Shown here piece by piece: positions 1 through 6,832 of a stretch of DNA of 10,422 bases. The translations under genes and the position numbers were made by a program. The DNA is from Micavibrio aeruginosavorus. Lineage in GTDB: Bacteria > Pseudomonadota > Alphaproteobacteria > Micavibrionales > Micavibrionaceae. The stretch is from NCBI GenBank assembly GCA_003241285.1, contig QFOT01000071.1, forward strand, positions 1-10,422. The letters are read 5' to 3'. The notes beneath the pieces are model-generated. The model was not told where the DNA came from, ran no database searches, and saw only the letters and a list, made by a program, of their open reading frames with translations. Numbering within the stretch: the first letter of the stretch is position 1; every line of letters begins with the position of its first letter.

Positions 1-458
1 ATATGTATGGCGTTCGCTGGGTAAAAGAAAACGAAACGTCCGCCCCGGATCGTGTTTACAAACTGGCGCATGCCATATCAGAAGACGGTATTAACTGGAA
101 TCCAGCAGAGCGTGACATAGTCGCGAGCATTCTACACGAAAACGAATGCCAGGCCTTGCCGACCGTTATAAAGTCAGGCGATATTTATCATATGTATTTC
201 TGTTTTCGAGATGTGTTCGGTTTTCGGACGGACATGTCGAAATCATACCGCCTCGGCTACGCGTATTCTTATGATCTTCTTAACTGGACGCGCGATGATA
301 AACGCGGCGCCATGGATGTTTCACCGGAGGGCTGGGATAGCGAGATGATGTGCTATCCAAATATTTTCGAAGTGAATGGGAAAATCTATCTCCTTTATAA
401 TGGGAACGCGTTCGGAAAAAATGGTTTCGGGGCGGCGGTGCTGGCGGATGATGACTGA
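1..458 (+). CDS. GH43-like beta-propeller glycosidase-type protein, 5' partial
   Basis: This is the C-terminal part of a five-bladed beta-propeller protein of the GH43/GH32/levansucrase-like type. The frame is open from the window edge (first full codon at 3) to TGA at 456-458. The visible ATG at 3 falls inside a blade, so the true start is probably upstream. Repeated blade signatures are visible: AHAISEDGINW, LPTVIKSGDIYHMYF, LGYAYSYDLLNWTRDD, then DSEMMCYPNIFEVNGKIYLL and YNGNAFGKNGFG. The DSEM-CYP-(x)n-YNGN pattern is, from memory, common in bacterial proteins annotated as glycosidases and encoded in surface-polysaccharide or sugar-modification loci. The substrate cannot be told from the sequence, and the first catalytic Asp would lie outside the window. 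It overlaps the next gene by a few bases, so the two are probably translated together. The family call is fairly safe; the activity is not. Confidence 0.75.
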   Translation, partial: MYGVRWVKENETSAPDRVYKLAHAISEDGINWNPAERDIVASILHENECQALPTVIKSGDIYHMYFCFRDVFGFRTDMSKSYRLGYAYSYDLLNWTRDDKRGAMDVSPEGWDSEMMCYPNIFEVNGKIYLLYNGNAFGKNGFGAAVLADDD

Positions 459-870
459 TTTAACTTACAGAATAAATTCAGCGTCTAAAGAAGATATTGG
501 GGCACATTTTAAATCCTGCGATTCTGATTTTATCGATGATTTATCTGCAAAGGTCGATCTTGAAGAATACGCAGATAAAATTTTATCTAACGCCAGAATT
601 TACGAGGCGTGGCTGGGGGATAATCTGGTTGGTATTCTTGCTGTATATAGCAACAGCGAGTTTGACTTTATTACCAATGTCAGTGTATCCGCCCATCATG
701 CAGGAAAAGGGAGTGCTTCCTGCCTTTTGAAAAACTATCTGTCCGGGCGTCGTCAGGAGGTCAGGCTTGAGGTTGCAAAGAATAACCTTGCGGCCCATCA
801 ACTCTATCAGAAATTCGGCTTTGAGCTGTATGGCGAGAAAGATAAATCAGATTTTCTTCGCTTGAAATAA
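451..870 (+). CDS. GNAT-family N-acetyltransferase
   Basis: A 139-residue protein that probably transfers an acetyl group from acetyl-CoA to an amine; the substrate is unknown. The C-terminal half carries the GNAT fold. Beta-4 and motif A read ITNVSVSAHHAGKGSASCLL, with the pyrophosphate-binding loop AGKGSA matching Q/R-x-x-G-x-G/A loosely. Then come RLEVAKNNLAAHQLYQKFGF, the usual N..A...Y.k.GF motif B. Two adjacent ATGs (448 and 451) are possible starts; both overlap the end of the upstream gene, and the frame is open further up to an ATG at 376 that would extend deep into that gene and is unlikely. A purine-rich GGGGCGG lies about 13-16 bases before the starts. A hand count gives about 42% G+C, lower than the roughly 55% of sampled murJ lines. 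The TAA at 868-870 directly abuts the tRNA on the other strand. Confidence 0.85.
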   Translation: MTDLTYRINSASKEDIGAHFKSCDSDFIDDLSAKVDLEEYADKILSNARIYEAWLGDNLVGILAVYSNSEFDFITNVSVSAHHAGKGSASCLLKNYLSGRRQEVRLEVAKNNLAAHQLYQKFGFELYGEKDKSDFLRLK

Positions 871-962
871 TGGCGGACAGGGAGGGATTTGAACCCCCGA
901 TGAGATTGCTCCCATGCCGCATTTCGAGTGCGGTGCATTAAACCGGGCTCTGCCACCTGTCC
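871..962 (-). tRNA. tRNA-Ser (anticodon CGA)
   Basis: Read on the minus strand, this is a 92-nt class II tRNA. The acceptor stem GGACAGG (962-956) pairs with CCTGTCC (881-875), followed by discriminator G and an encoded CCA (873-871). The anticodon arm is CCGCA-CTCGAAA-TGCGG, giving anticodon CGA, which reads the serine codon UCG. A long variable arm (TGGGAG..CTCA) is present, as expected for tRNA-Ser. The T arm is GGGGG-TTCAAAT-CCCTC with one G-T pair. It starts 22 bp after the mutS stop on the same strand, so it may be cotranscribed with mutS or use a promoter inside the end of mutS; I saw no strong one. Its 3' end touches the stop codon of the opposing GNAT gene. Confidence 0.96.
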
Positions 963-984
963 TTACCGTTTCAGTAGCCAGTTC

Positions 985-3654
985 TCAGCGATCAGTAAAG
1001 AGTTTTTTTAACTGGTAGAGGGTGTCGAGGGCTTCTTTCGGGCTCATACTGTCGGGGTCGAGATCTTTTAGTTTCTTATCAAATTCTGTTTCTTGCGGCA
1101 GGGGCTTGGGCTGTGCCGAGAAGAGGGGCAGTTCCTGCGTCAGTTTCGAAGCTTTGCCTGAACTGCCTTCTTTCTCCAATAAATTTAAAACCTCGGTGGA
1201 ACGGTCTATAACGGCAGAGGGCAGTCCGGCAATGCGGGCGACATGGATACCATAAGAGCGGTCCGCCGTACCGGGCTTGACGCTATGCATAAAGATAACA
1301 TCGCCTTTCCATTCTTTTACTTCCATCGTGTAACAGGAAAGCGTTTTTAGTTTTTCCTTCAGAGCAGTTAGTTCATGGTAATGCGTGGCAAAAAGTCCCC
1401 GGCATTTATTGATATTATGCAGGTATTCAAGGCAAGCCCAGGCGATAGAGAGGCCATCGAAGGTTGCCGTGCCGCGCCCGATCTCATCGAGGATAACAAG
1501 CGATTTATCGGTCGCGAGATTGAGAATGGAGGCCGTTTCCACCATCTCTATCATAAAGGTAGACTGGCCTTTGGCGAGGTCATCTGATGCGCCGACGCGG
1601 CTGAATACTTTATCGACGAGGCCGATAGTAGCAGCCTTGGCAGGAACATAGCATCCTGCTTGGGCAAGAATGGCAATCACTGCGTTCTGGCGCAGGAAAG
1701 TCGATTTACCGGCCATGTTAGGGCCAGTGAGGAGCCAAAGCTTCTGGCTTGGCGCAAAGTCGCTGTCATTGGCGATAAAGGCGACAGAGTCTTTTCGCAA
1801 TGCTTGTTCGACAACCGGATGACGCCCGCCTTCGATTTTGAAGTCAAGATCGTTTGTAATGAGAGGGCGCGTGTAATTCCAATCGATAGCCAATTCGGCA
1901 TTCGATGCCGCGACATCGAGCGAGGCCAAAGCCTTGGCTTGGCGGCAGATTTCCTCGGCATTGGCGCGGGTATCGGCGCAAAGCTCGATAAAGATTTCTT
2001 CTTCCAATGCGAGAGCTTTATCCTTGGCGGAAGATATATCGCGCTCTAGCTCTGCCAGCTCCGCTGTAGTAAAGCGAACCGCGTTTGACATGGTCTGGCG
2101 ATGGATAAATGGATTGTCGGTATCCTTATTGGCGACCGATATCATCAATTTATCAGCGCGTTTTGCAGGGACTTCGATAAAATAACCCAAGACGTTATTA
2201 TAGGTGACCTTCAATACATCGATGCCGGTCGTTTCCTTATAGCGGGATTCCAGCAGGGCTATCAGGCGGCGGCTTTCGTCGCGCAAAGCTTTTAGCTCGT
2301 CGAGCTTGGCGGAATAGCCCGCTCTTATAAAGTTACCGTCACGGCTTAAAAAGGGCGGTGAGTCTGTTAAAGCTATGTCGAGTTTATCCGCATAAGAAGA
2401 TAGCGAAGGTGAAGATGACAAGTCATTGGCAATAATGCCGAGCGGCCCTGTATTGCAATTAGCCTTGATCATATCGGCGCGGATTTGCAGCGCGGATTTC
2501 AGGCCGTCGCGCAAAGCGGTCAGATCGCGCGGACCGCCGCGATTGATGCTGATCCGCGTAAGGCAACGCTCCATATCGGCGATAGATTTCAATTGATCGC
2601 GAATAGATATCCGTAAATCCTGATGCTTGATCAGGTCGGATATTTCGTCATGACGCTGGTTTATTTCAGGAATATTGCGAAGCGGGGCGGAAAGCCTTGT
2701 GCATAAAAGCCGTGCGCCGGGCCCGGTAACAGTACGATCAATGGCGGACAGCAAGCTTCCCTTACGCTCGCCTTGCATGGTTTTGATGATCTCGAGATTG
2801 CGCAAAGTGGATGGGTCTATCTCCAGAATATCATCAAAGGAAATTTGACGCGGCTGAGAGATGAAAGGGCGTTCGCCTTTTTGTGTGCGCTCGATATAGG
2901 AGATCAAAACACCGGCAGCAGTAACTTCGGCGCGACTGAATGCACCGAAAGATTCCAGTGTGCCGACACCGAACATATCCTGCAAACGAATGCGGGCGTT
3001 TTCACTGTCAAAATAGGCCGTGGCAAGAATGGTCAGCTTGGATTGAAAAATGCCAAGCTGGTCTGTAGAGAAATTATCTGAAACAACGATTTCGGACGCC
3101 GCGATACGCTGCAAACTGTTTTGTACATTGCTTGATTTGGCGGGTTGAACATTAAACTCGCCCGTCGATAGATCGAGCCAGGCAAGGCCGATTTGCCCGC
3201 CAACTTCCGCCATGGCTGCCAGATAATTATTCGCTCTTGAATCGAGAAGGTTATCTTCTGTGAGTGTACCGGAAGTAACAACGCGCACGACTTCACGGTT
3301 GACGAGGGCTTTATATCCGCCGCGTTTTTTGGCTTCTTCGGGCGTTTCAGTTTGTTCGCAAATCGCGACCTTGTGACCGGCACGGATTAATTTGGCGAGG
3401 TACGGTTCATAAGAATGAAACGGCACGCCGCACATGGGGATTTCGTTGCCCTCATTCTTACCGCGACGCGTAAGCGTAATATCAAGTACACCCGAGGCAA
3501 TTACAGCATCATCGAAGAAGAGTTCATAAAAATCGCCCATGCGATAGAAAAGAAGGCAATCCGGATGCGCTTCTTTCTGCGCATGATACTGCGCCATCAT
3601 TGGGGTATGTGATGGCGCATTATCTTCGATAGTTTTAGTCGCTACTGAACTCAT
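985..3654 (-). CDS. mutS: DNA mismatch repair protein MutS
   Basis: MutS recognises base mismatches and small loops after replication and uses ATP to recruit MutL. The protein has 889 residues, slightly longer than the 853 of E. coli. The N-terminal mismatch-reading domain holds the F-x-E motif in GDFYELF (F42, E44). The ATPase domain has Walker A GPNMAGKST (644-652, K650), then SRVGASDDLAKGQSTF, Walker B with LVILDEIGRGTATFDG (D723, E724) and the switch motif FATHYHELT (755-763). Near the C-terminus QELPLF (840-845) resembles a sliding-clamp binding peptide, followed by a helical tail. The ATG overlaps the dut stop as ATGA (3654-3651) and there is no good ribosome site just before it, so translation is probably coupled to dut. 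It is the last protein gene of coaBC-dut-mutS. Confidence 0.98.
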   Translation of the reverse strand: MSSVATKTIEDNAPSHTPMMAQYHAQKEAHPDCLLFYRMGDFYELFFDDAVIASGVLDITLTRRGKNEGNEIPMCGVPFHSYEPYLAKLIRAGHKVAICEQTETPEEAKKRGGYKALVNREVVRVVTSGTLTEDNLLDSRANNYLAAMAEVGGQIGLAWLDLSTGEFNVQPAKSSNVQNSLQRIAASEIVVSDNFSTDQLGIFQSKLTILATAYFDSENARIRLQDMFGVGTLESFGAFSRAEVTAAGVLISYIERTQKGERPFISQPRQISFDDILEIDPSTLRNLEIIKTMQGERKGSLLSAIDRTVTGPGARLLCTRLSAPLRNIPEINQRHDEISDLIKHQDLRISIRDQLKSIADMERCLTRISINRGGPRDLTALRDGLKSALQIRADMIKANCNTGPLGIIANDLSSSPSLSSYADKLDIALTDSPPFLSRDGNFIRAGYSAKLDELKALRDESRRLIALLESRYKETTGIDVLKVTYNNVLGYFIEVPAKRADKLMISVANKDTDNPFIHRQTMSNAVRFTTAELAELERDISSAKDKALALEEEIFIELCADTRANAEEICRQAKALASLDVAASNAELAIDWNYTRPLITNDLDFKIEGGRHPVVEQALRKDSVAFIANDSDFAPSQKLWLLTGPNMAGKSTFLRQNAVIAILAQAGCYVPAKAATIGLVDKVFSRVGASDDLAKGQSTFMIEMVETASILNLATDKSLVILDEIGRGTATFDGLSIAWACLEYLHNINKCRGLFATHYHELTALKEKLKTLSCYTMEVKEWKGDVIFMHSVKPGTADRSYGIHVARIAGLPSAVIDRSTEVLNLLEKEGSSGKASKLTQELPLFSAQPKPLPQETEFDKKLKDLDPDSMSPKEALDTLYQLKKLFTDR

Positions 3655-4139
3655 TTCGTGCCGGTCGATCCAAAGCCGCCTACGCCGCGCGCAGTTTCAT
3701 CCAGTTCTGCAACCACCGACCATGCGGCTTGTTCGTGTTTAGCGATGACCATCTGGGCAATACGCATGCCGCGTTCGATCTTGAACTCCTCATTGGAAAG
3801 GTTGACGAGGATGGCCTTGATCTCGCCACGGTAATCGGCGTCGATAGTGCCCGGGCTGTTCAAAACCGTAATGCCGTTCTTCGCGGCAAGACCTGAGCGG
3901 GGGCGCACTTGTGCTTCATATCCGGCAGGCAGGGCGATGGATAAACCTGTTGCGACCATGCAACGCTCAAGAGGCTTTAAAAGTATATCGGCATCGATAG
4001 CGGCGACCAGATCCATACCGGCAGCAAGCGCGGTCGCATAATTGGGAAGCGGCAAATCTTTTGCATGCTCCCAGATTTTGAGAGGAATGGAAATTGTTTC
4101 GTTAATTTGCAGCGTTTGTTTTACGGCTAAGTTGGTCAC
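3651..4139 (-). CDS. dut: Deoxyuridine 5'-triphosphate nucleotidohydrolase (dUTPase)
   Basis: Hydrolyses dUTP to dUMP and pyrophosphate, which keeps uracil out of DNA and supplies dUMP for dTMP synthesis. The 162 residues carry all five motifs of the homotrimeric dUTPase family: I AGMDLVA (40-46), II PRSGLA (80-85), III GTIDADYRGEI (97-107, catalytic-type D100 and substrate-stacking Y103), IV ERGMRIAQMV (122-131) and V RGVGGFGSTG (151-160), the C-terminal arm that closes over the nucleotide. The start is GTG (4139-4137), not ATG. I chose it because an AGGA ribosome site lies 8 nt upstream and no other good start precedes motif I. This gives an N-terminus about ten residues longer than in E. 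coli and a 38-nt overlap with coaBC. The stop overlaps the mutS start. Confidence 0.97.
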   Translation of the reverse strand: MTNLAVKQTLQINETISIPLKIWEHAKDLPLPNYATALAAGMDLVAAIDADILLKPLERCMVATGLSIALPAGYEAQVRPRSGLAAKNGITVLNSPGTIDADYRGEIKAILVNLSNEEFKIERGMRIAQMVIAKHEQAAWSVVAELDETARGVGGFGSTGTK

Positions 4140-5346
4140 TGGTCTTGTCCTTCACATGTGAAATTATCTTCTGCACAAGACGGCTTGCAACTTCCTGTTT
4201 GGAAATGCGTGGCCAGACCTCATGATTTGCAGAGGACACCAGTATAACTTCATTCTCGTCCGTGCCAAAAACAGGATTCGACTTTTCCCCAACCTGATTG
4301 GCAACAATCCAGTCGCAACCCTTTGATTTTAGCTTTTTAACGGCATTTTCGAGAATTTCCTCAGTTTCGGCGGCAAAGCCGATGACCAGGCCAGGCCTGT
4401 TTTTATGGATGGAAATAGATTTCAGGATATCCGGGTTTTCAGTAAGGGTGATCGTAGGCGCTTCGCCGCCGCCGCGCTTTTTCATTTTATGATCGGATGG
4501 ATTTTCTAATTTCCAGTCGGCGACCGCCGCCGCGCAAATAGCAATATCGGCGGGCAGGGAAGTCATCGCTTGTTCATGCATCTGATCGGCGGTTTCAATC
4601 TGGATGAAAGAAACATTTTTCGGTGGTTTCAAATTTGTCGGGCCGCTGATCAGCGTGACATCTGCGCCTTGCGCAGTTAGCGCTTGCGCGATCGCATAAC
4701 CTTGTTTGCCGGATGATCTGTTGCCGATAAAGCGCACCGGATCGATTGGTTCATAGGTAGGCCCAGCAGTGACAAGGGCTTTCAAACCCGTAAGTGGTTT
4801 AACGCTAAAATAATTTTTGATTGCGGCAAGGATTGTTTCCGGTTCGACCATTCGGCCCATGCCAAATTCCTTGCACGCCATTTCGCCCTCGACGGGACCG
4901 ATAAAATCAATGCCGCGTTGTTCTAGAATGCGGATATTCTCTTGTGTAGCCTCATTATTCCACATCATGTGATTCATCGCCGGCGCCATCAGGATTTTTT
5001 TATTGGCGGCAAGAAGAGCGGTTGACGCCAGATCTTCGGCAAATCCTTGCGCCAGTTTGGCAATCGTGTTGGCGCTTGCTGGGGCCACTACAATCAAATC
5101 GGCTTCACGGCTCAGGCGGATATGGCCCATCTCGGCTTCGTCTTTCAACGAAAAAAGATCCATGTAGACAGGGTTTTCAGAGAGCGCGGAAATACTGAGG
5201 GGGGTGACGAAATGCGCCCCGCCGGATGTAAGTATGGTGACAATATTCGCGCCCGCTTTACGCAGCAATCGGATCAGCTCGAGCGATTTATAAGCCGCTA
5301 TGCCGCCGGATATCACGAGTAGGATGTTTTTGCCTTGCAGGTCCAT
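4102..5346 (-). CDS. coaBC: Bifunctional phosphopantothenoylcysteine decarboxylase / phosphopantothenate-cysteine ligase
   Basis: Makes 4'-phosphopantetheine in coenzyme A synthesis. CoaB joins 4'-phosphopantothenate to cysteine using CTP, and the FMN-dependent CoaC half decarboxylates the product. The 414 residues match the full family length. In the CoaC half are ISGGIAAYK (13-20), catalytic H75 in MGHIRLS, the flavin loop APASANTIAKLAQGF (88-102), APAMNHMMW (121-129, N125) and the clamp EGEMACKEFGMGRM with C158. The CoaB half starts near residue 187 and has TAGPTYEPIDPVRFIGNRSS (N209), AAAVADW (272-278) and KMKK near K289-290. These positions agree with known E. coli Dfp residues. The start at 5346 has GGAGA 4-5 nt upstream. 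A terminator-like hairpin ends directly at that ribosome site. The gene leads a packed set with dut and mutS. Confidence 0.98.
   Translation of the reverse strand: MDLQGKNILLVISGGIAAYKSLELIRLLRKAGANIVTILTSGGAHFVTPLSISALSENPVYMDLFSLKDEAEMGHIRLSREADLIVVAPASANTIAKLAQGFAEDLASTALLAANKKILMAPAMNHMMWNNEATQENIRILEQRGIDFIGPVEGEMACKEFGMGRMVEPETILAAIKNYFSVKPLTGLKALVTAGPTYEPIDPVRFIGNRSSGKQGYAIAQALTAQGADVTLISGPTNLKPPKNVSFIQIETADQMHEQAMTSLPADIAICAAAVADWKLENPSDHKMKKRGGGEAPTITLTENPDILKSISIHKNRPGLVIGFAAETEEILENAVKKLKSKGCDWIVANQVGEKSNPVFGTDENEVILVSSANHEVWPRISKQEVASRLVQKIISHVKDKTSDQLSRKTNAAN
4148..4153 (-). promoter_or_regulatory. Ribosome binding site that fixes the GTG start of dut
   Basis: On the minus strand the sequence GAAGGA lies inside the coaBC coding region, with 8 nt between AGGA and the GTG at 4139-4137. 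It is the best Shine-Dalgarno match before the first dUTPase motif. It supports the non-ATG start and the 38-nt overlap with coaBC. Confidence 0.65.
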
Positions 5347-5355
5347 GTCATCTCC

Positions 5356-5391
5356 AAAAGAAAAGGCCCCGTACTTCTAGCACAGGGCCTT
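5356..5391 (-). terminator. Rho-independent terminator after the Ala-rich gene, within the coaBC leader
   Basis: On the minus strand AAGGCCC (5391-5385) and GGGCCTT (5369-5363) form a perfect 7-bp stem with a 15-nt loop, followed at once by TTTTCTTTT (5364-5356, sharing the last stem bases). This is a classic intrinsic terminator, 26 bp after the stop of the Ala-rich gene. It ends one base before the coaBC ribosome site GGAGA (5355-5351). It therefore insulates coaBC from upstream transcription or acts as an attenuator. Confidence 0.8.
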
Positions 5392-5417
5392 ATCTGAAAT
5401 CAAAATACTAGCTTCGA

Positions 5418-5864
5418 TTAGTGGGAAGCTGGCTCAGTTGTTGCTGGTGCTGTTTCTGTGTGAGCAGGGGCAGCAGGAGCTGTTGTAGCGTCTTCAGCAG
5501 CTTTTGCAGCATCGGAAGCTGCTTCGGCAGAAGCGGCAGCGTCAGTTGCAGAAGCAGCAGCATCAGCAGCCTTTTCAGCAGCGTCAGTTGCGCCATGTTC
5601 TGTCGCAGCAGCGGCAGCATCAGAAGCGGCTTCAGCAGCATCGGAAGCAGAAGCAGCAGCGTCAGAAGCAGCTTCGGAAGCGCTTTGAGCGGCTTCAGTT
5701 GCTGTCTCAGGAGCAGCAGGAGCTTCGCCGGCTGTCATTTCTGTGCCAGCAGCTGGAGAAACGCCATTTGCGTCTACAGCTGTGTTTTTGCTGTTCATGA
5801 TGCCGAAAGCTGCGAGAGCAACTACAACTGCGGCTGCAATGATGGTCAGGGTTGTTTTGTTCAT
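5418..5864 (-). CDS. Ala-rich, single-membrane-segment protein of unknown function
   Basis: I do not recognise this 148-residue protein. Residues 1-4 (MNKT) precede a hydrophobic stretch, LTIIAAAVVVALAAFGIM (about 6-23), which is either an uncleaved signal anchor or a signal peptide; there is no lipobox cysteine. A Pro/Thr/Glu linker follows, then about 70 residues (57-127) built almost wholly of Ala, Ser, Thr, Asp and Glu in units like ASDAA. These should form one long amphipathic or coiled-coil helix. A Pro/Thr-rich tail ends in His. By hand count 60 of 148 residues are Ala. The likely location is the periplasm, tethered to the inner membrane. AAGGA lies 8-9 nt before the ATG, and a terminator follows, so it looks like a real single-gene unit. 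It sits where many alphaproteobacteria carry ubiB, but it is not a UbiB kinase. Confidence 0.75.
   Translation of the reverse strand: MNKTTLTIIAAAVVVALAAFGIMNSKNTAVDANGVSPAAGTEMTAGEAPAAPETATEAAQSASEAASDAAASASDAAEAASDAAAAATEHGATDAAEKAADAAASATDAAASAEAASDAAKAAEDATTAPAAPAHTETAPATTEPASH
5484..5696 (-). repeat. Degenerate Ala/Ser/Asp coding repeat inside the Ala-rich gene
   Basis: This stretch encodes residues 57-127, made of imperfect copies of a 4-7 residue unit such as ASDAA, AEAASDA and ATDAAEKA. At the DNA level it is a run of GCA/GCT/GCG alanine codons mixed with TCA/TCT, GAT and GAA, with no perfect long unit. It leaves long open frames on both strands (for example 5421-5882 and 5504-5800 on +), which I regard as by-products of the repeated codons. 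Confidence 0.75.
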
Positions 5865-5933
5865 AAGGGACGTCCTTTTTAAAATTTAAAAACTATTACC
5901 GCGGGAACTCCCGAAAGAATTACCTGGGTCCGG

Positions 5934-5964
5934 ATTAAATGGAGGGATTCCTGACAATATTCAA
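5934..5964 (-). promoter_or_regulatory. Possible promoter of the Ala-rich gene
   Basis: In the 160-bp gap between ubiE and the Ala-rich gene, the minus strand has TTGAAT (5964-5959) and TTTAAT (5939-5934) with a 19-bp spacer, slightly longer than ideal. A start near 5927 would give a leader of about 60 nt. That leader contains a small CGGG/CCCG hairpin (5902-5913) and an 8-bp palindrome GGACGTCC (5868-5875) overlapping the ribosome site. This is a consensus match by eye only. Confidence 0.3.
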
Positions 5965-6024
5965 GGTATTTTTTGCATAATGGCGATATTATCCCCCTTC
6001 GCTAAGGCGGTAACCTATTGATAT

Positions 6025-6774
6025 TTATAGCTTCCATGCCTCATGGATGGCCACCGTTCCAAAGGTTAAATTCGTATATTTGGCTGAATCGAACCCTGCA
6101 TCTAGAAGGCGCTGTTTTAAATCTTCCTGTTTCGGGAAAGCGCGGATGCTTTCGACCAGGTATTGATAGCTTTCCTCGTCCTTGGCGACGATCTTGCCCA
6201 TTTTCGGGATAAGACCGAAGGAGAAGGCGTCATAGACTTTGGACAAAGTCGGTTCGGTCACATGAGAAAATTCTAAACAGAAAAAACGTCCGCCGGGCTT
6301 CAGGATGCGATAGGCCTCTTTCAAGGCATCGTCGATCAAGGTGACATTGCGCAGGCCGAAAGCGATTGTATAAACATCGAAACTGTCATCTTCAAACGGC
6401 ATTTCGGCGGCATTTGCAACTTTCCATTCCAGATTGCGCACCATGGCCTTGTTAATACTGCGCTCGCGCCCGACTTTGAGCATAGAGGCATTGATATCGG
6501 ATACCGTAATCGGCGCATTGCCGTTCGTTGCTCTCCAGATACGGAAGGCGATATCTCCGGTACCTCCCGCGACGTCCAGATAGCGCAAGTTTTCCTGAGG
6601 CCTGATTTCACGGATAAAGCGATCTTTCCAAAGGCGGTGAAGACCGCCCGACATCAGGTCGTTCATAATATCGTATTTCGAGGCAACGCTGTCGAAAACC
6701 CCTAAAACCTTCTGGGTTTTCTCTTGTGCGTCGACTTTTTGTCTGCCAAACCAGTTTTGCTCGGGATTGCGCAT
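6025..6774 (-). CDS. ubiE: Demethylmenaquinone / ubiquinone C-methyltransferase UbiE
   Basis: An S-adenosylmethionine-dependent C-methyltransferase that methylates the quinone ring, DDMQH2 to DMQH2 in ubiquinone synthesis and, where present, demethylmenaquinol to menaquinol. The 249 residues equal the usual length. Family signature 1 is YDIMNDLMSGGLHRLWK (34-50) and signature 2 is RILKPGGRFFCLEFS (156-170). The methyltransferase motif I is LDVAGGTGD (66-74), with the SAM-ribose acid probably D93 in VSDIN, and AFGLRNV (138-144) follows. The start at 6774 has AGGAG 9 nt upstream. It diverges from murJ with 33 bp between the start codons. In many alphaproteobacteria ubiE is followed by ubiB and coaBC; here ubiB is missing and the Ala-rich gene takes its place. 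The window gives no test of which quinone is made. Confidence 0.97.
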   Translation of the reverse strand: MRNPEQNWFGRQKVDAQEKTQKVLGVFDSVASKYDIMNDLMSGGLHRLWKDRFIREIRPQENLRYLDVAGGTGDIAFRIWRATNGNAPITVSDINASMLKVGRERSINKAMVRNLEWKVANAAEMPFEDDSFDVYTIAFGLRNVTLIDDALKEAYRILKPGGRFFCLEFSHVTEPTLSKVYDAFSFGLIPKMGKIVAKDEESYQYLVESIRAFPKQEDLKQRLLDAGFDSAKYTNLTFGTVAIHEAWKL

Positions 6775-6807
6775 AATGTGTATCTCCTAGGCAATAGGGA
6801 TTAGCAT
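6775..6807. other. 33-bp divergent start region of ubiE and murJ
   Basis: Both ribosome sites lie in this gap: AGGAG for ubiE on the minus strand (6788-6784) and AGGGA for murJ on the plus strand (6796-6800), inside an inverted motif CCTA-N5-TAGG (6786-6798, including CCTAGG at 6786-6791). There is no room for two separate promoters, so each must extend into the opposite gene. A -10-like CATAAT (6772-6777, +) covers the ubiE start codon and could serve murJ, but I see no clear -35 for it. Confidence 0.6.
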
Positions 6808-6832
6808 ATGAAACTTTTAAAAGCCATGGCAA
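6803..6832 (-). promoter_or_regulatory. Candidate ubiE promoter inside the start of murJ
   Basis: On the minus strand TTGCCA (6832-6827, five of six bases of the -35 consensus) and TATGCT (6808-6803, four of six of the -10) are 18 bp apart. Transcription would start near 6796, giving a leader of about 20 nt that just includes the AGGAG site of ubiE. The spacing to the ribosome site makes it credible, but it rests on matching by eye. Confidence 0.4.

Noticed and set aside
963..1000. Promoter for tRNA-Ser at the end of mutS (TTTACT and TACTGA, 17 bp apart on the minus strand)
   Set aside because: The -10 matches only two of six bases; cotranscription with mutS is as likely.
1660..2049. Plus-strand frame of 129 codons inside mutS
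   Set aside because: It overlaps the conserved core and ATPase domain of mutS in antisense, with no domain evidence.
5421..5882. Long plus-strand frames opposite the Ala-rich gene, encoding Ser/Cys-rich or Gln/Arg-rich chains
   Set aside because: They result from reverse reading of repeated Ala, Ser and Asp codons, have no convincing ribosome sites and show no domain-like sequence.
5993..6010. Hairpin CCCCCTT-CGCT-AAGGCGG after ubiE, considered as a terminator
   Set aside because: It has a mismatch in the stem and no U-tract on either strand, so it does not meet the pattern of an intrinsic terminator.
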